Below are positions 40,922 to 50,480 of a stretch of DNA of 51,676 bases, piece after piece. The stretch lies in IMG/VR virus record IMGVR_UViG_3300009183_000012, positions 1-51,676 of that record. One strand, 5' to 3'. Position numbers and translations under genes: made by a program. The notes under the pieces were generated by a model. That model made no database searches, was not told the origin of the DNA, and saw only the letters and a list, made by a program, of their open reading frames with translations. Within the stretch, counting starts at the first letter, position 1. Every line of letters starts with the position of its first letter. The stretch comes from a virus.

Positions 40922-43362
40922 GCGCCCGCTACTTCAGCGGACTCGCCAGCCACCTCGGACAGGTCCACGAGTTGCCCCACCAGACCTTCGCAGAGCTGGT
41001 CGAGGCAACCGTGGCCAAGCCGGTGCAGCTGGCACTCACTCGGCCCCAGATGTTCGCCCTGCCCGACAAGGCGCAGAACGAAGCCAAGCGCACTGCCTAT
41101 CTGGTGCCAGCGGTCTTCAAGACCAACCCCTCACCCCGCCAGACTGACGCGGCAACACACTGCAACCTGTTATTCGTCGACATCGACGACGGAGCAGAGA
41201 CGCAACGCATCCTCAACGTCGGACCCGCCACCCTGTTGGGGGATCTCGCCGCCGTGGTGTGGCACACTGCCCGCTCGACCCCCGACAAGCCCCGCCTCCG
41301 CGTCATGGTCTCAACCGAGAATCTGCCGGTCACCCAGTACGCCCGGGCAGTGACCGCACTGGCGGGACTGCTCGGCATGAGTTCAGTCACCCACGAATCC
41401 AAGGTTGCCGTCCAACCCATGTATGTCCCGGTTCAATACGCGGGAGATGCGACCACCCCGCTGGTCTATGACAACCCGGATGGCACCAGCTTCGACCACG
41501 CCACCCTTGCGGCACTCGACAATCTGCGCTCGGCCAATCCCCCCGCGCCGGAGGATGCCGACTTGGGCGACATCGAATACCTCCGTGCCCCGGTCGAGGA
41601 TATCACGACCGAGGAGATCACCGAAGCACTGACCAAGCTTGACGCCTCCTGCTCCATGCAGGCGTGGGTCGAGGTTGGCATGGGTCTCAAGCACCAGTTC
41701 GGACCCGCCGGTCTCGCCCTGTGGGACCAGTGGTCTGCCACCTCCGACAAATACCCGGGCCGGGAGGAGTTGCAGAAACGCTGGGACTCCTTCGCCGCTT
41801 CGCCCGCAGGGCGCGTCCCCATCACCATCCGCAGCATCATCCACGCTGCCACCGAGAACGGCTGGGACAACCGAGCCCTTGCCTCCCGCCTCTTTGAGAC
41901 CACCCGGGAATGGATCAGGTCCGACCAACGCTCCTCCGAGGAACTGCTCGACCAAGGGGGCAAGCGCATAGCCAAACTGGATACGATGATCGGAGCCTTG
42001 GAGCGCAAGGTTCTCCTCTCCGATCTCCACTCTGCGACCAAGGCCCGTGGGCTGCGTGGACCCACGGTGCAAGACCTGTCGCGTGAGGTGCAGCGATTGA
42101 CCCAGACCGCCACCCGTGCCGCCAGCAGTGCCCCACCTTGGACGGTCGGCATCGCTTTCCTCACTGCCCCCAACCTGTTTTACCGTTACCTCGACCGTCG
42201 CAAAATGCGGGGCGAGGTGGTCGACCTCATCTACCGCAGCCCCGACCCGACCCAGATGACCCGGCAATACCTCGTCCACGACGTGGGCATCCCCGTGGTG
42301 GAGAATCTGCGTTACGCACCCTCCGAGAGGAAACGTCTGTTCTCCTCTGGTGGCGTGCCGTATCTCAATACCTACTTCCCCTCCTTCGCCCCGCCCGATG
42401 CCAGTCAGTCGGTCTTGGCAGGCACACACTGGGAGGAGCATGCGATTAACCTTATGGGTGCAGACTATTGGGTCACCCTCACCGACTGGCTGGCTTACCA
42501 AGTGCAGCACCCCGGCAAGAAGATCCGCTGGGCACCCGTCATCCAGTCTGCGGTAGGCGGGGGCAAAGGGCTGGTTGCCCACGTCGCGACCCTTGTCTTG
42601 GGCAGCCCCAACGTGCAACGGCTCGCAGCCGAACATGTCTTGGAAGGCAGCCACAACGGCTGGGCTGCCAACTTTCAACTCACCGTCTTGGACGAAGTCC
42701 GCATCATCGGAGCCAACCAGCACCGGGTCATGGACAAGCTCAAGCCCTGCATCTCGGACGACTCCATCTCAGTGCGTCAGATCTATGAGCCGGTGATGAC
42801 GACGCCTAACGTCACCAACTACATCTTGTTCACCAACTATCACGACTCGCTCGCAGTCCATGACGAGGACCGTCGCTACTTCGTCGTCAACAGTCCTCTC
42901 AAGGACCGGCAGGCGATCCTTCGCTTGGGTTCCGACTACTTCGACCGCATGTACTCCACCTTCGCAGCCAACGCAGGCGGACTGCGGCACTTCTTTGAGA
43001 ACTGGAAGATCTCCCCCACGTTCAAGCCCGAGGGTCGGGCACCCATCACTCCGTTCCTCGGTGCCCTCGCCAAGCAGACGGCTTCGCCTCTGTCCCGTGC
43101 CGTGAGCGAGGCATTGGAGGATGAACCCACCCCACTGGTGCGCCGTGACCTCGTGTCCCTGACGGAACTACGGCAATCCCTCCCCTCGCACCGACTGCCA
43201 GCCTTCACCGATCAAGGTTTGTCCGGCATCCTGAGGGACAAGGGCTTCACCGATCTCGGTCGGCATCCCCTGAACGGCGAACGGCACTCGCTCTGGACGA
43301 CGAGAGACGAGCCATTGGCTGTCACCCTTGGCCACGCGCAGGCGCGACTCGATCTTTTCTGA
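40918..43362 (+). CDS. Primase-helicase (archaeo-eukaryotic primase type, SF3-like helicase)
   Basis: 814 residues from the ATG at 40918. LLFVDIDDG (84-92) provides the DxD of an AEP-type primase, and RSTPDKPRLRVMV follows. A PriCT-2-like linker lies around 225-330 (MQAWVEVGMGLKHQFG, ITIRSIIHAA). The helicase part has Walker A SAVGGGKG (544-551) and Walker B LTVLDE (588-593) and matches the DUF5906/NrS-1-like group. It should open the origin and make primers. It starts the replication block. Confidence 0.85.
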   Translation: MSARYFSGLASHLGQVHELPHQTFAELVEATVAKPVQLALTRPQMFALPDKAQNEAKRTAYLVPAVFKTNPSPRQTDAATHCNLLFVDIDDGAETQRILNVGPATLLGDLAAVVWHTARSTPDKPRLRVMVSTENLPVTQYARAVTALAGLLGMSSVTHESKVAVQPMYVPVQYAGDATTPLVYDNPDGTSFDHATLAALDNLRSANPPAPEDADLGDIEYLRAPVEDITTEEITEALTKLDASCSMQAWVEVGMGLKHQFGPAGLALWDQWSATSDKYPGREELQKRWDSFAASPAGRVPITIRSIIHAATENGWDNRALASRLFETTREWIRSDQRSSEELLDQGGKRIAKLDTMIGALERKVLLSDLHSATKARGLRGPTVQDLSREVQRLTQTATRAASSAPPWTVGIAFLTAPNLFYRYLDRRKMRGEVVDLIYRSPDPTQMTRQYLVHDVGIPVVENLRYAPSERKRLFSSGGVPYLNTYFPSFAPPDASQSVLAGTHWEEHAINLMGADYWVTLTDWLAYQVQHPGKKIRWAPVIQSAVGGGKGLVAHVATLVLGSPNVQRLAAEHVLEGSHNGWAANFQLTVLDEVRIIGANQHRVMDKLKPCISDDSISVRQIYEPVMTTPNVTNYILFTNYHDSLAVHDEDRRYFVVNSPLKDRQAILRLGSDYFDRMYSTFAANAGGLRHFFENWKISPTFKPEGRAPITPFLGALAKQTASPLSRAVSEALEDEPTPLVRRDLVSLTELRQSLPSHRLPAFTDQGLSGILRDKGFTDLGRHPLNGERHSLWTTRDEPLAVTLGHAQARLDLF

Positions 43363-43420
43363 GATTGCGGCTTGACGCATCAACGATAACTGTTTTAGTC
43401 CCCAACAACCCAACCACCTC

Positions 43421-43561
43421 ATGAAAAAACAACCCTACTGCCGGTTCCCCATCGCTGTTCAGCCCCACCTCAAACTCGGAGCTTCGACCATCCTCATCTC
43501 CATCGCCATCGGCGTGGCGTTGGGGATCGGCTTCGTGCTCATCCTCACGTCCCTATCATGA
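43421..43561 (+). CDS. 46-residue single-span membrane protein
   Basis: A short basic start (MKKQPYCRFPIAVQPHLKLG) and one hydrophobic segment (about 21-44, ILISIAIGVALGIGFVLIL). The leader is CCCAACAACCCAACCACCTC with no Shine-Dalgarno. The stop overlaps the next ATG (ATGA). Function unknown. Confidence 0.6.
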   Translation: MKKQPYCRFPIAVQPHLKLGASTILISIAIGVALGIGFVLILTSLS

Positions 43562-43713
43562 ACACGGTCATCGTCATCGTGGCACTGCTGGCAGTGCTTG
43601 TCCTCCCGGCCCGCATCGTGAGAGCGATGCGCCATGACTACTTCGCCCGGGGCTACGGCATGAGCCCATGCAAGCGGGCCATGCTCGCCCTCCGCAATAT
43701 CTTTTCCCTGTAA
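43558..43713 (+). CDS. 51-residue membrane protein
   Basis: N-terminal hydrophobic segment (MNTVIVIVALLAVLVLPARI) and a basic cytoplasmic-like tail with YFARGYGMSPCKRAML. It is coupled by ATGA to the previous small membrane protein, and the pair may act together in the host membrane. It does not belong to the lysis cluster. Confidence 0.6.
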   Translation: MNTVIVIVALLAVLVLPARIVRAMRHDYFARGYGMSPCKRAMLALRNIFSL

Positions 43714-43737
43714 GTACAACCATAAACCAGTATACCT

Positions 43738-44151
43738 ATGTCACTAGAAACTGAAATCGCCAGCCTCACCCTTGCGGTGCAGGCTTTGACCAAAGCTCTC
43801 GCCTCCCAGCAGACCGCGCCCGTCGAGGCTACGCAGGAAGCCCCCGCCCCCGCCCCCGAGCCGGTCAAGGCCAAGCCCGCCAAGGTCGCCAAGCCCGCCA
43901 AGGTCGAAGCCCCGGCCCCTGAGCCCATCGTCGAGCCCACGCCCGAGCCCGTCGCTGCCGCCGAGCCTGCCCCGGCCAAGAAGTACACCGTGCAGGACAT
44001 CCGCACCCTCGCCCAACAAGCCTTGGACGACGGCAAGCTGGCCGGAGTCGTGGCGATCAACAAGGAGTTCGGCCTGAAGAAGATCTCCGAAGCGACCGAG
44101 GACAAGTTCGCCGACATCATCGCCCGCCTGACCACCCTCGTCCATGGGTAA
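43738..44151 (+). CDS. Protein with Ala/Pro linker and small helical C-terminal domain
   Basis: 137 residues. A helix at 3-24, a Pro/Ala/Lys/Glu linker (about 27-80, APAPAPEPVKAKPAKVAKPA), and a C-terminal helical domain (YTVQDIRTLAQQALDDGKLA, EFGLKKISEATEDKF) of a kind common in phage recombination or ssDNA-binding accessory proteins. It overlaps the DUF2800 gene by eight bases. It may tether the nuclease or ssDNA-binding proteins that follow. Confidence 0.65.
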   Translation: MSLETEIASLTLAVQALTKALASQQTAPVEATQEAPAPAPEPVKAKPAKVAKPAKVEAPAPEPIVEPTPEPVAAAEPAPAKKYTVQDIRTLAQQALDDGKLAGVVAINKEFGLKKISEATEDKFADIIARLTTLVHG

Positions 44152-45280
44152 GATCGACATCGGAGCCTCCTCGGCTCATCGGTGGACAGTCTGCACCGCA
44201 TCGCCGCAGTTCATCCTCGACCACGAGGATGACCTCCCGTCTGACCGGTCCAGTTACGCCGACGAGGGCACTCTCGCCCATGCCGTAGCTGCCAACATCC
44301 TGCTCAACCAGCCTATTCCAACTGGGCTGTCGGACGAACTTGTCGGCTACGTCAACGGCTACGTTGCTCACGTCCAATCGCACGGTGGCAAGCTGGCGGT
44401 GGAGACCAAGCTGCCGCTGTTCTACATGCCAGACCGCAACGGCATTGTCGATGCGGCAAGTTCGACGCCTGACGCCATCTACATCGACGACCTCAAGTAT
44501 GGGGTCGGGGTGTCGGTGGACGCACAGGACAACGAACAGCTGGCCATCTACGGCGAGTCAATCATCCGCCAGTGGGAGCAGGCGATCACGTTCAAGCCCG
44601 ACCACCGCATCCACCTCACCATCTACCAACCCCGTGACCGCAACAACCCAGAACCTGTTCGCACATGGGTGCTGACTCGTCGTGAGTTGGCGGAGTTGGC
44701 TGGCTGGATCGAGGGCAAGGCGGAGGAAGTCATGTCAGGCAAGGGGGTGTTCAAGGTATCGGACAAGGGGTGCCGGTTCTGCAAGGCCAAGGGGCTTTGC
44801 TCTGCCTACGCAAACCAAGGTCTGGTCGCACTGCCCGAGGCTGCCCGCGTGATCGAACTGCCGGATGCGAGTACGCTCCCCCGCTCCGAGCGGGTCAAAG
44901 TCTTGGCTGCCAAGAAAGTTCTCATCGACTGGCTGGAAGCAGTCGAGGACCAAGAGGTATCTGAACTGATGGCTGGCGCAGACCCGCAGGGGTTCAAGCT
45001 GGTCAGCGGGAAGAGCAACCGTGTGTGGTCGGATCCCGACTCCGCTCAGAAGCTGCTCTCCCTGCACCTCAATTTAGACGTAACGAGGCCGAGAGCAGAC
45101 CTCATTTCGCCCCACAAGGCGGAACAAGCTCTCAAAAACAAAGAGTTGTCGAAGCGTTTCCAGACGCGCCTTCACTCGCTCATCACAAAGCCGGAGGGGA
45201 GACCCACGTTGGTCGCCGAAAGCGACCCACGACCGGCACTACTGCTAGAAACCACGTTCGACAACCTCGACGTAATATAA
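44144..45280 (+). CDS. DUF2800 protein, PD-(D/E)XK nuclease-like
   Basis: 378 residues. SSAHRWTVCTASPQFI at the start, DEGTLAHAVAA, YIDDLKYGVGVSVDA (D-x-K core) and QLAIYG fit the RecB/Cas4-like DUF2800 family. Cys210, Cys213 and Cys219 in CRFCKAKGLC plus the early Cys17 may hold an iron-sulphur cluster. In phages it is normally followed by DUF2815, a family A polymerase, VRR-NUC and an SNF2 helicase, exactly as here. Likely role: DNA end processing in recombination or replication. Confidence 0.85.
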   Translation: MGKIDIGASSAHRWTVCTASPQFILDHEDDLPSDRSSYADEGTLAHAVAANILLNQPIPTGLSDELVGYVNGYVAHVQSHGGKLAVETKLPLFYMPDRNGIVDAASSTPDAIYIDDLKYGVGVSVDAQDNEQLAIYGESIIRQWEQAITFKPDHRIHLTIYQPRDRNNPEPVRTWVLTRRELAELAGWIEGKAEEVMSGKGVFKVSDKGCRFCKAKGLCSAYANQGLVALPEAARVIELPDASTLPRSERVKVLAAKKVLIDWLEAVEDQEVSELMAGADPQGFKLVSGKSNRVWSDPDSAQKLLSLHLNLDVTRPRADLISPHKAEQALKNKELSKRFQTRLHSLITKPEGRPTLVAESDPRPALLLETTFDNLDVI

Positions 45281-45282
45281 CC

Positions 45283-45816
45283 ATGGATACTAATACTAAT
45301 GTCAAGCTCACCAACGTGAGGCTTTCGTTCCCGTCCCTGTTCTCCGCCCGCAAGTTCGCGCCGACCGATGCCAAGGGATCGTTCTCCGCTGCGCTGATCC
45401 TCGACAAGAAGGTCAACGCCAAAGACATCGCCGCCGTCAAGGCTGCCATCGCTTCGGTCGTCGCGACCGACTTCAAGGGCAAGGCTCCCAGCAAGACCTG
45501 TCTGCGCGACGGCGCGGAGAAGTCTGACACCGACGGCTACGGCGACGGGGTCATGTTCATCTCCGCCCGCAGTGACAAGCGCCCACAGGTTGTGGGTCGT
45601 GACCTCACGCCCCTCACCGAGGAAGACGGCAAGCCCTACGCGGGCTGCTACATCAACGCCACCATCCAGATCTGGGGACAGGACAACCAGTATGGGAAGC
45701 GCATCAACGCCAAGCTGCGGTGTGTGCAGTTCTACAAGGACGGGGAGACGTTCGGCGAGGCCCCGATCAACATCGAGCAGGAGTTCAGCGTCATCACTGA
45801 CGACGACGTCCTTTGA
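45283..45816 (+). CDS. DUF2815 ssDNA-binding-like protein
   Basis: 177 residues from ATG 45283 after the short leader TAATATAACC. VKLTNVRLSFPSLFSARKF and YAGCYINATIQIWGQDN followed by KRINAKLRCVQFYKDGE fit DUF2815, an OB-fold group with T7 gp2.5-like ssDNA-binding character. The C-terminus is acidic (ITDDDVL), as in ssDNA-binding proteins that recruit partners by an acidic tail. Neighbour order supports the call. Confidence 0.85.
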   Translation: MDTNTNVKLTNVRLSFPSLFSARKFAPTDAKGSFSAALILDKKVNAKDIAAVKAAIASVVATDFKGKAPSKTCLRDGAEKSDTDGYGDGVMFISARSDKRPQVVGRDLTPLTEEDGKPYAGCYINATIQIWGQDNQYGKRINAKLRCVQFYKDGETFGEAPINIEQEFSVITDDDVL

Positions 45817-45821
45817 TCAAC

Positions 45822-46007
45822 ATGAGCACCAACCCGATCCAGCGGGCCAGTGCCTTGGCCAAAATGTTAGACTCCGATCCCGTTGTGGCAGCCCAGATCA
45901 AGGAGCACATTCCGGTCATCCGACTGCTGCAACTTCTTGAGATCACCGAGGAAGATCTCGTGAAGGCGATGCAGCTGGCAGCACCAGAAAACGAGCAGGA
46001 CAGTTAG
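45822..46007 (+). CDS. Small acidic helical protein
   Basis: 61 residues from ATG 45822, six bases after the previous stop. Helices with IPVIRLLQLLEITEEDLVKA in the middle and an acidic end (PENEQDS). No motif recognised. It lies before a terminator-like hairpin and the polymerase gene. Confidence 0.6.
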   Translation: MSTNPIQRASALAKMLDSDPVVAAQIKEHIPVIRLLQLLEITEEDLVKAMQLAAPENEQDS

Positions 46008-46016
46008 ACCCTCAAG

Positions 46017-46046
46017 CCCCGTGTGGAAACACACGGGGCACAATTT
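46017..46046 (+). terminator. Terminator-like hairpin before the polymerase gene
   Basis: Perfect 9-bp arms CCCCGTGTG and CACACGGGG around a GAAA tetraloop (46017-46038), followed by CACAATTTT. The hairpin lies in the 43-base gap before the polymerase ATG. It may lower polymerase expression relative to the ssDNA-binding protein. Confidence 0.65.
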
Positions 46047-46050
46047 TCCC

Positions 46051-48018
46051 ATGAAAGTATGCCTAGATTTCGAGACCCGTAGCCGTGCAGATCTCACCTC
46101 CGTGGGTGCCCACCGCTACGGTTGCGATCCATCCACCGAGGTGTTCATGGCCGCAGTCTCCGACCTTGAAGACGAGTACGCCCCGGTCTACCTGTGGATC
46201 AACCCCAAGTTCGCAGACGCTGGCGTCACGTCGGACATCGAGGCCCTGCCGTTTGTCCGGGCTGCGACCGAGGTCCATGCCCACAACGCCCCCTTTGAGC
46301 AGGCGATTTGCAGTGGTACGGGAATGCTGCCCGAGATCGGCCTCAACAAATGGCGTTGCACCGCAGCCATGGCCCGCATTGCCGCGCTGCCTGACTCGCT
46401 GGAGAAATGCGGCGAGGCTCTCGATATCTCCAACAAGAAGGACAAGCTGGGCAAAGACCTCATCAAGTTTTTCTCGCTGCCGCAGGAAGACGGAACCTTC
46501 AATGAACCCCGCGAGCACCGGCGGGAGTGGGCACAGTTCTGCGAGTACTGCCGCCAAGACGTGCGGGCAGAGAAGGAGATTCATAATCGCCTGAAAACCC
46601 GTTTCAGTTTGGTTGGAGCCAATCTGGACACGTTCCAATTCACGCTCCGTCTCAACGACACGGGGGTGCCGGTCAATATGACTGCCCTGCGCAACGCCCA
46701 GAGCATTCTCACCGAGGTGGAGACCGAGGCTGGGGCAGAGTTCTTCCAGTTGACCAAGCTCAACATCACCCAGCGGGCCAAGATCCTTGCACTGTTGCAG
46801 GCTGGCGGATTGCAGATCGACGACATGCAGGGCGACACGTTGCAGACAGCTCTTGCCGAGCAATTCATGACCCCCGCCATCCGCCGGGTGCTGGAACTGT
46901 ACTGCCAGTTGTCATACGCTGCGACCAAGAAGATCACGTCCATGTTGAACTGGGCCTGCCCCGACGACCGACTCCATGGAGTGTTCAAGTTCTACGGCGC
47001 GGGCACGGGTCGCTGGACTGCTGGCGGACCACAGGTGCAGAACGCGAAGAAGCCTTCCAAGGAGATGCGCCCCATCGTGGCTGATGCCTTTGCCTATGTC
47101 GCCAAGGGAGGCACGGCAGAGGGTCTGCGGGCAGTCTATGGAGAACCCATTGAGGTGCTCTCCTCCTGCATCCGGCAGTTCATCCAATCACCTGACGGTC
47201 AGTTGTTGGATGGAGACTACAACGCCATCGAGGCACGCATCGCCTGCTGGGTAGCCGGTGAGACTGTGGCCTTGGACGAGTATCGCCGTGGTGTGGACCG
47301 CTACCGGACCATGGCGGCAGAGATCTACTCGGTCCGCGTCACCGACGTCACCAAGGACCAGCGGGAGGTGGGCAAGCGGGCGATCCTCGGGCTGGGTTAC
47401 GGCATGGGGTCGGAGAAATTCCGGAGTTCCTGCCGGGATCTTTACGGCATCATCCTTAGCGACCAACTGGCTGAAGACGCCAAGCATGCTTTCCGGAACA
47501 CCCATCCTAAGATGGTCTCCTGTTGGAAAGCTTTGGACCGGGCCATACGCTATGCGGTGGGAGGCAGGTCAACCTTCACTGCGGGGGATGGGGACATGAT
47601 CTCCATCTGGAAGGAAGAGGCTGCCGGAATCCCCTATCTCTTTGTCCGCCTGCCCTCGGGTCGCCGCTTGGCCTATCCCCATCCCAAGGTGGAAGACGAC
47701 CCGAAGTTCGGCACCCAATTCACCTACTGGGGGGCGCTCCCCGGCTCGACCCAATGGGGCAGAGTGAAACTTTATGGGGCAAAGCTGTTTGAAAATATCT
47801 GCCAAGCCATTGCCGCAGACATCATGTCCCATGGAGCGAGAGTGGCCGAGTCGAGGTGGATGCTGCCGTTCGCCCTGATCCACGATCAGGCGCTGGCTGT
47901 CGCGCTCCCCAACCAGAACCCGTCAGATTTCTCCACTGCCCTCGCCTCCTCGCCTTCATGGGCGGAAGGTTTGCCACTCAAGGTCGAGGCCCATTTCGCA
48001 CCCTATTATTCCAAATGA
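46051..48018 (+). CDS. DNA polymerase, family A (phage type)
   Basis: 655 residues from ATG 46051. The 3'-5' exonuclease has VCLDFETRS (3-11), AHNAPFEQ and YCRQDVRAEKEI. Polymerase motif A is LDGDYNAIEARI (Asp389), motif B KRAILGLGYGMG (about 441-452), and motif C LIHDQALAV (His611, Asp612, Gln613). Most family A enzymes have HDE, so Gln613 is unusual. It replicates the phage genome; the longer upstream frame would begin in the terminator hairpin. Confidence 0.93.
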   Translation: MKVCLDFETRSRADLTSVGAHRYGCDPSTEVFMAAVSDLEDEYAPVYLWINPKFADAGVTSDIEALPFVRAATEVHAHNAPFEQAICSGTGMLPEIGLNKWRCTAAMARIAALPDSLEKCGEALDISNKKDKLGKDLIKFFSLPQEDGTFNEPREHRREWAQFCEYCRQDVRAEKEIHNRLKTRFSLVGANLDTFQFTLRLNDTGVPVNMTALRNAQSILTEVETEAGAEFFQLTKLNITQRAKILALLQAGGLQIDDMQGDTLQTALAEQFMTPAIRRVLELYCQLSYAATKKITSMLNWACPDDRLHGVFKFYGAGTGRWTAGGPQVQNAKKPSKEMRPIVADAFAYVAKGGTAEGLRAVYGEPIEVLSSCIRQFIQSPDGQLLDGDYNAIEARIACWVAGETVALDEYRRGVDRYRTMAAEIYSVRVTDVTKDQREVGKRAILGLGYGMGSEKFRSSCRDLYGIILSDQLAEDAKHAFRNTHPKMVSCWKALDRAIRYAVGGRSTFTAGDGDMISIWKEEAAGIPYLFVRLPSGRRLAYPHPKVEDDPKFGTQFTYWGALPGSTQWGRVKLYGAKLFENICQAIAADIMSHGARVAESRWMLPFALIHDQALAVALPNQNPSDFSTALASSPSWAEGLPLKVEAHFAPYYSK

Positions 48019-48287
48019 AAATACCCACCAAATATCAGATTTTTGAGGACACTGTGGAAATCTTGGACAAAGACGTCGAACGTCTGTCCTCCTGCATCGG
48101 AGGATGGAACCGGCTGCATGAACTGTTCATGCTGGGCGGCGTCAACGAGCCCGATCTCAAACGTCTTGTCGTCATGGAGCTAATGGGCAAGCAGCGCAAA
48201 CCCCTGCTCGCCCGCCTGCTGGGTCGGCTGGCCAAGCTGGATCGCCAACGCTACACCCGGCGCATTGATCAGGTCATCAACCTGTGA
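48015..48287 (+). CDS. Small helical protein in the replication block
   Basis: 90 residues, start overlapping the polymerase stop (ATGA). Helical with a basic end (RKPLLARLLGRLAKLDRQRY). It may be a polymerase or nuclease accessory. It is coupled to VRR-NUC by another overlap. Confidence 0.65.
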   Translation: MKIPTKYQIFEDTVEILDKDVERLSSCIGGWNRLHELFMLGGVNEPDLKRLVVMELMGKQRKPLLARLLGRLAKLDRQRYTRRIDQVINL

Positions 48288-48568
48288 TGACCGAAGCCCA
48301 ACTGGAACGCAAGGTGGTGGAGTTCTGCCATGAGTATAAGCTCCTCACCTACAAGTTCTCCTCCCCCGCCCACCGAGGAGTGCCTGACCGCGTCATCCTT
48401 TACCACGGTCGCGCCCTCTTCCTTGAACTGAAACGCCCCGGCAAGAAGCCCACCAAGCTGCAAGAGCGGGAACTGGGGCAGCTGCGGGCCTCGGGTTGCG
48501 CCGCCGACTGGGCCGACAACTTGGAGACTGCCCGTAATATCATCCTCAAATTCGCCGTCTCCACATGA
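48284..48568 (+). CDS. VRR-NUC domain nuclease
   Basis: 94 residues, the usual size of stand-alone phage VRR-NUC proteins. GVPDRVIL (Asp35), LFLELKRPG (Glu48, Lys50) and Gln60 in KLQERELGQL form the PD-(D/E)XK active site. Expected role: structure-specific or junction nuclease in replication/recombination. ATGA-type overlaps with both neighbours. Confidence 0.9.
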   Translation: MMTEAQLERKVVEFCHEYKLLTYKFSSPAHRGVPDRVILYHGRALFLELKRPGKKPTKLQERELGQLRASGCAADWADNLETARNIILKFAVST

Positions 48569-49878
48569 TCTTAAAACTTGAGCCCTACCAAGTCCAACTA
48601 CGCGACTTCCTATTGTCCCATGATCGTGCCTACACCAACGTGGGATTGGGATTGGGCAAGACGGCATCCACGTTGGATGCACTCAACCACCTGTTCATGG
48701 ATGGTGCCATCAGTTCTGCGCTGGTGGTGGCTCCGCTTCGCGTGGCTCGGATGACTTGGCCCAACGAGATCCGCAAGTGGGGTCAGTTCCAGTGGATGAA
48801 GTCCGAGATCCTTGCAGGCAAGCCCCCCTCTGGGAAAGCCCAGATCTACCTCATCAACTACGAACGGCTGGCGCAGTTAAAGTCTCTGGACTTCTGCGAC
48901 GTGGTCATCTTCGACGAGATCACCAAGGCCAAGAACCCCAACAGTCTTCGCATCAAGGCCATCCGCCCCTTGTTCAAGCATCATCGTCGTTGGGGTCTGA
49001 CGGGGACACCTCGCCCCAACTCCCTGCTGGAGTTGTTCGCCCAAGTGCGGCTGATCGACGACGGCGTGAGACTGGGCCGAACGTTCAGTGGATACCGGGA
49101 TGGCTACTTTTTCCCGACCGACTACATGCGCTACAACTGGGAGCCCAAGGCAGGGTCAGAGGCTAGGGTCTACGCCAAGCTGTCCGACATCACCATCACA
49201 CTCCGCAGCAGCGACCACCTCAACGTGCCAGACACCATCTTAGAGGACGTCGAGGTATGCCTCCCACCCAAGGCCCGAAAGGCTTATGACACTTTGGAGA
49301 AAGAGTTCCTCATCGTCCTCCGCAAAGAGGTGATCGCCCGCAACGCTGCCACCCTCGCAGGCAAGCTGCACCAGATCGCGGGGGGCAACATCTACAACGA
49401 GGCAGGCGAGCCGGAAGAACTGCACGACGCCAAGCTTGTCGCCCTGAAGGCGCTGATCAAACGCGCCCCCACCGAAAGAGTGTTGGTTGCTTGCCAGTAC
49501 ATCCACGAACGGGAGCGGGTCTGCAAAGCCTTCCCGCAAGCGGTTAATGCGGCCAAGTTCAAGGGCGACATCGAGCAGACGTGGAACTCGGGATCAATCC
49601 CCATGCTTGTGGCCGATCCCCGGTCACTGGGCCACGGTCTCAACCTGCAACAGGGCGGCAGGACAATCATCTGGTACAGTCCGACGTGGAGCCGGGAACT
49701 CTACGATCAGTTCAACGCCCGCGTGGCCCGCAAAGGCCAAGCCACTCAGCCCCTCCTCTATCGCATCATCGCCACCGACACCATTGACGAGGCCATCGTC
49801 GCCACCCTCCGCGAACGAGGGGACGCCCAGCATGAGATGTCCCGCGTCATGGCCAATTACCTTAACCTGAACCCATGA
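48565..49878 (+). CDS. SNF2/DEAD-like helicase
   Basis: 437 residues. Walker A GLGLGKT is at 27-33, motif II is DEIT (117-120, in place of DEAH), and motif III is LTGTPRPN near 148. The C-terminal RecA domain has ADPRSLGHGLNLQQG and YSPTWSRELYDQFNARVARK (motifs V-VI; the final Arg may be the finger). It is the standard partner of VRR-NUC in this phage cassette and probably translocates on duplex DNA to aid repair or replication. Confidence 0.9.
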   Translation: MILKLEPYQVQLRDFLLSHDRAYTNVGLGLGKTASTLDALNHLFMDGAISSALVVAPLRVARMTWPNEIRKWGQFQWMKSEILAGKPPSGKAQIYLINYERLAQLKSLDFCDVVIFDEITKAKNPNSLRIKAIRPLFKHHRRWGLTGTPRPNSLLELFAQVRLIDDGVRLGRTFSGYRDGYFFPTDYMRYNWEPKAGSEARVYAKLSDITITLRSSDHLNVPDTILEDVEVCLPPKARKAYDTLEKEFLIVLRKEVIARNAATLAGKLHQIAGGNIYNEAGEPEELHDAKLVALKALIKRAPTERVLVACQYIHERERVCKAFPQAVNAAKFKGDIEQTWNSGSIPMLVADPRSLGHGLNLQQGGRTIIWYSPTWSRELYDQFNARVARKGQATQPLLYRIIATDTIDEAIVATLRERGDAQHEMSRVMANYLNLNP

Positions 49879-50480
49879 ATAAATCCATCCCCCAACACCT
49901 CTACGGCTTGGTCGACCAAGGCATCTTGCGCGGTTCGATCAAGGAGACCGGAGAACATGAACGCTGCGTGATGTTTGGCGTGACCTCTATCCCCTCACGC
50001 GCCCTCCACTTCTCGATCCTTTGCGAATCCGGTGCGCAGTGGGCGCGGATACCGCTGCACAAGCTACGGCATGAGAAGCCCACCTCCGGGCAAGTTCACG
50101 ACCTCCCCCAACTGCAATCGTGGGACTGTCACGGCTGGGACTTTTGCGTGACCCAGTACGAGTATCTGCGAGAGATGAACTGCCAGTACAAGACTCGCGA
50201 CGGAGTCATGATCCCGGCCAAGTACTGGTTCACTTTGGACCACACCGATAACGGCTACAGTCAGTATCCGCCAGAGCACAAATGTTACCACGTCCTGTTG
50301 CTGGATGATGGCTCAGGCCAGATCGCCGCTCAACCCAACAACCGAATCTTGTGGCGTGACGACAGTTTTGTACGCCCCAACCCTGCACAGATTTCAGAAT
50401 ACCGAGTGATGCCCGCAAAAACGTGGCACGCAGAAGTGGGCCGCAATGCGGACCTAACAAAGATAACCCAAGAAACATGA
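49875..50480 (+). CDS. Conserved-looking phage protein, unknown
   Basis: 201 residues, coupled to the helicase stop (ATGA). Beta-rich with many aromatic residues (QSWDCHGWDFCVTQYEYLRE, PAKYWFTLDHTDNGYSQYPP, CYHVLLLDDGSGQIAAQPNN). The order of segments suggests a single compact domain. I recall similar proteins after SNF2 genes in phages but no function. Confidence 0.7.
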   Translation: MNKSIPQHLYGLVDQGILRGSIKETGEHERCVMFGVTSIPSRALHFSILCESGAQWARIPLHKLRHEKPTSGQVHDLPQLQSWDCHGWDFCVTQYEYLREMNCQYKTRDGVMIPAKYWFTLDHTDNGYSQYPPEHKCYHVLLLDDGSGQIAAQPNNRILWRDDSFVRPNPAQISEYRVMPAKTWHAEVGRNADLTKITQET

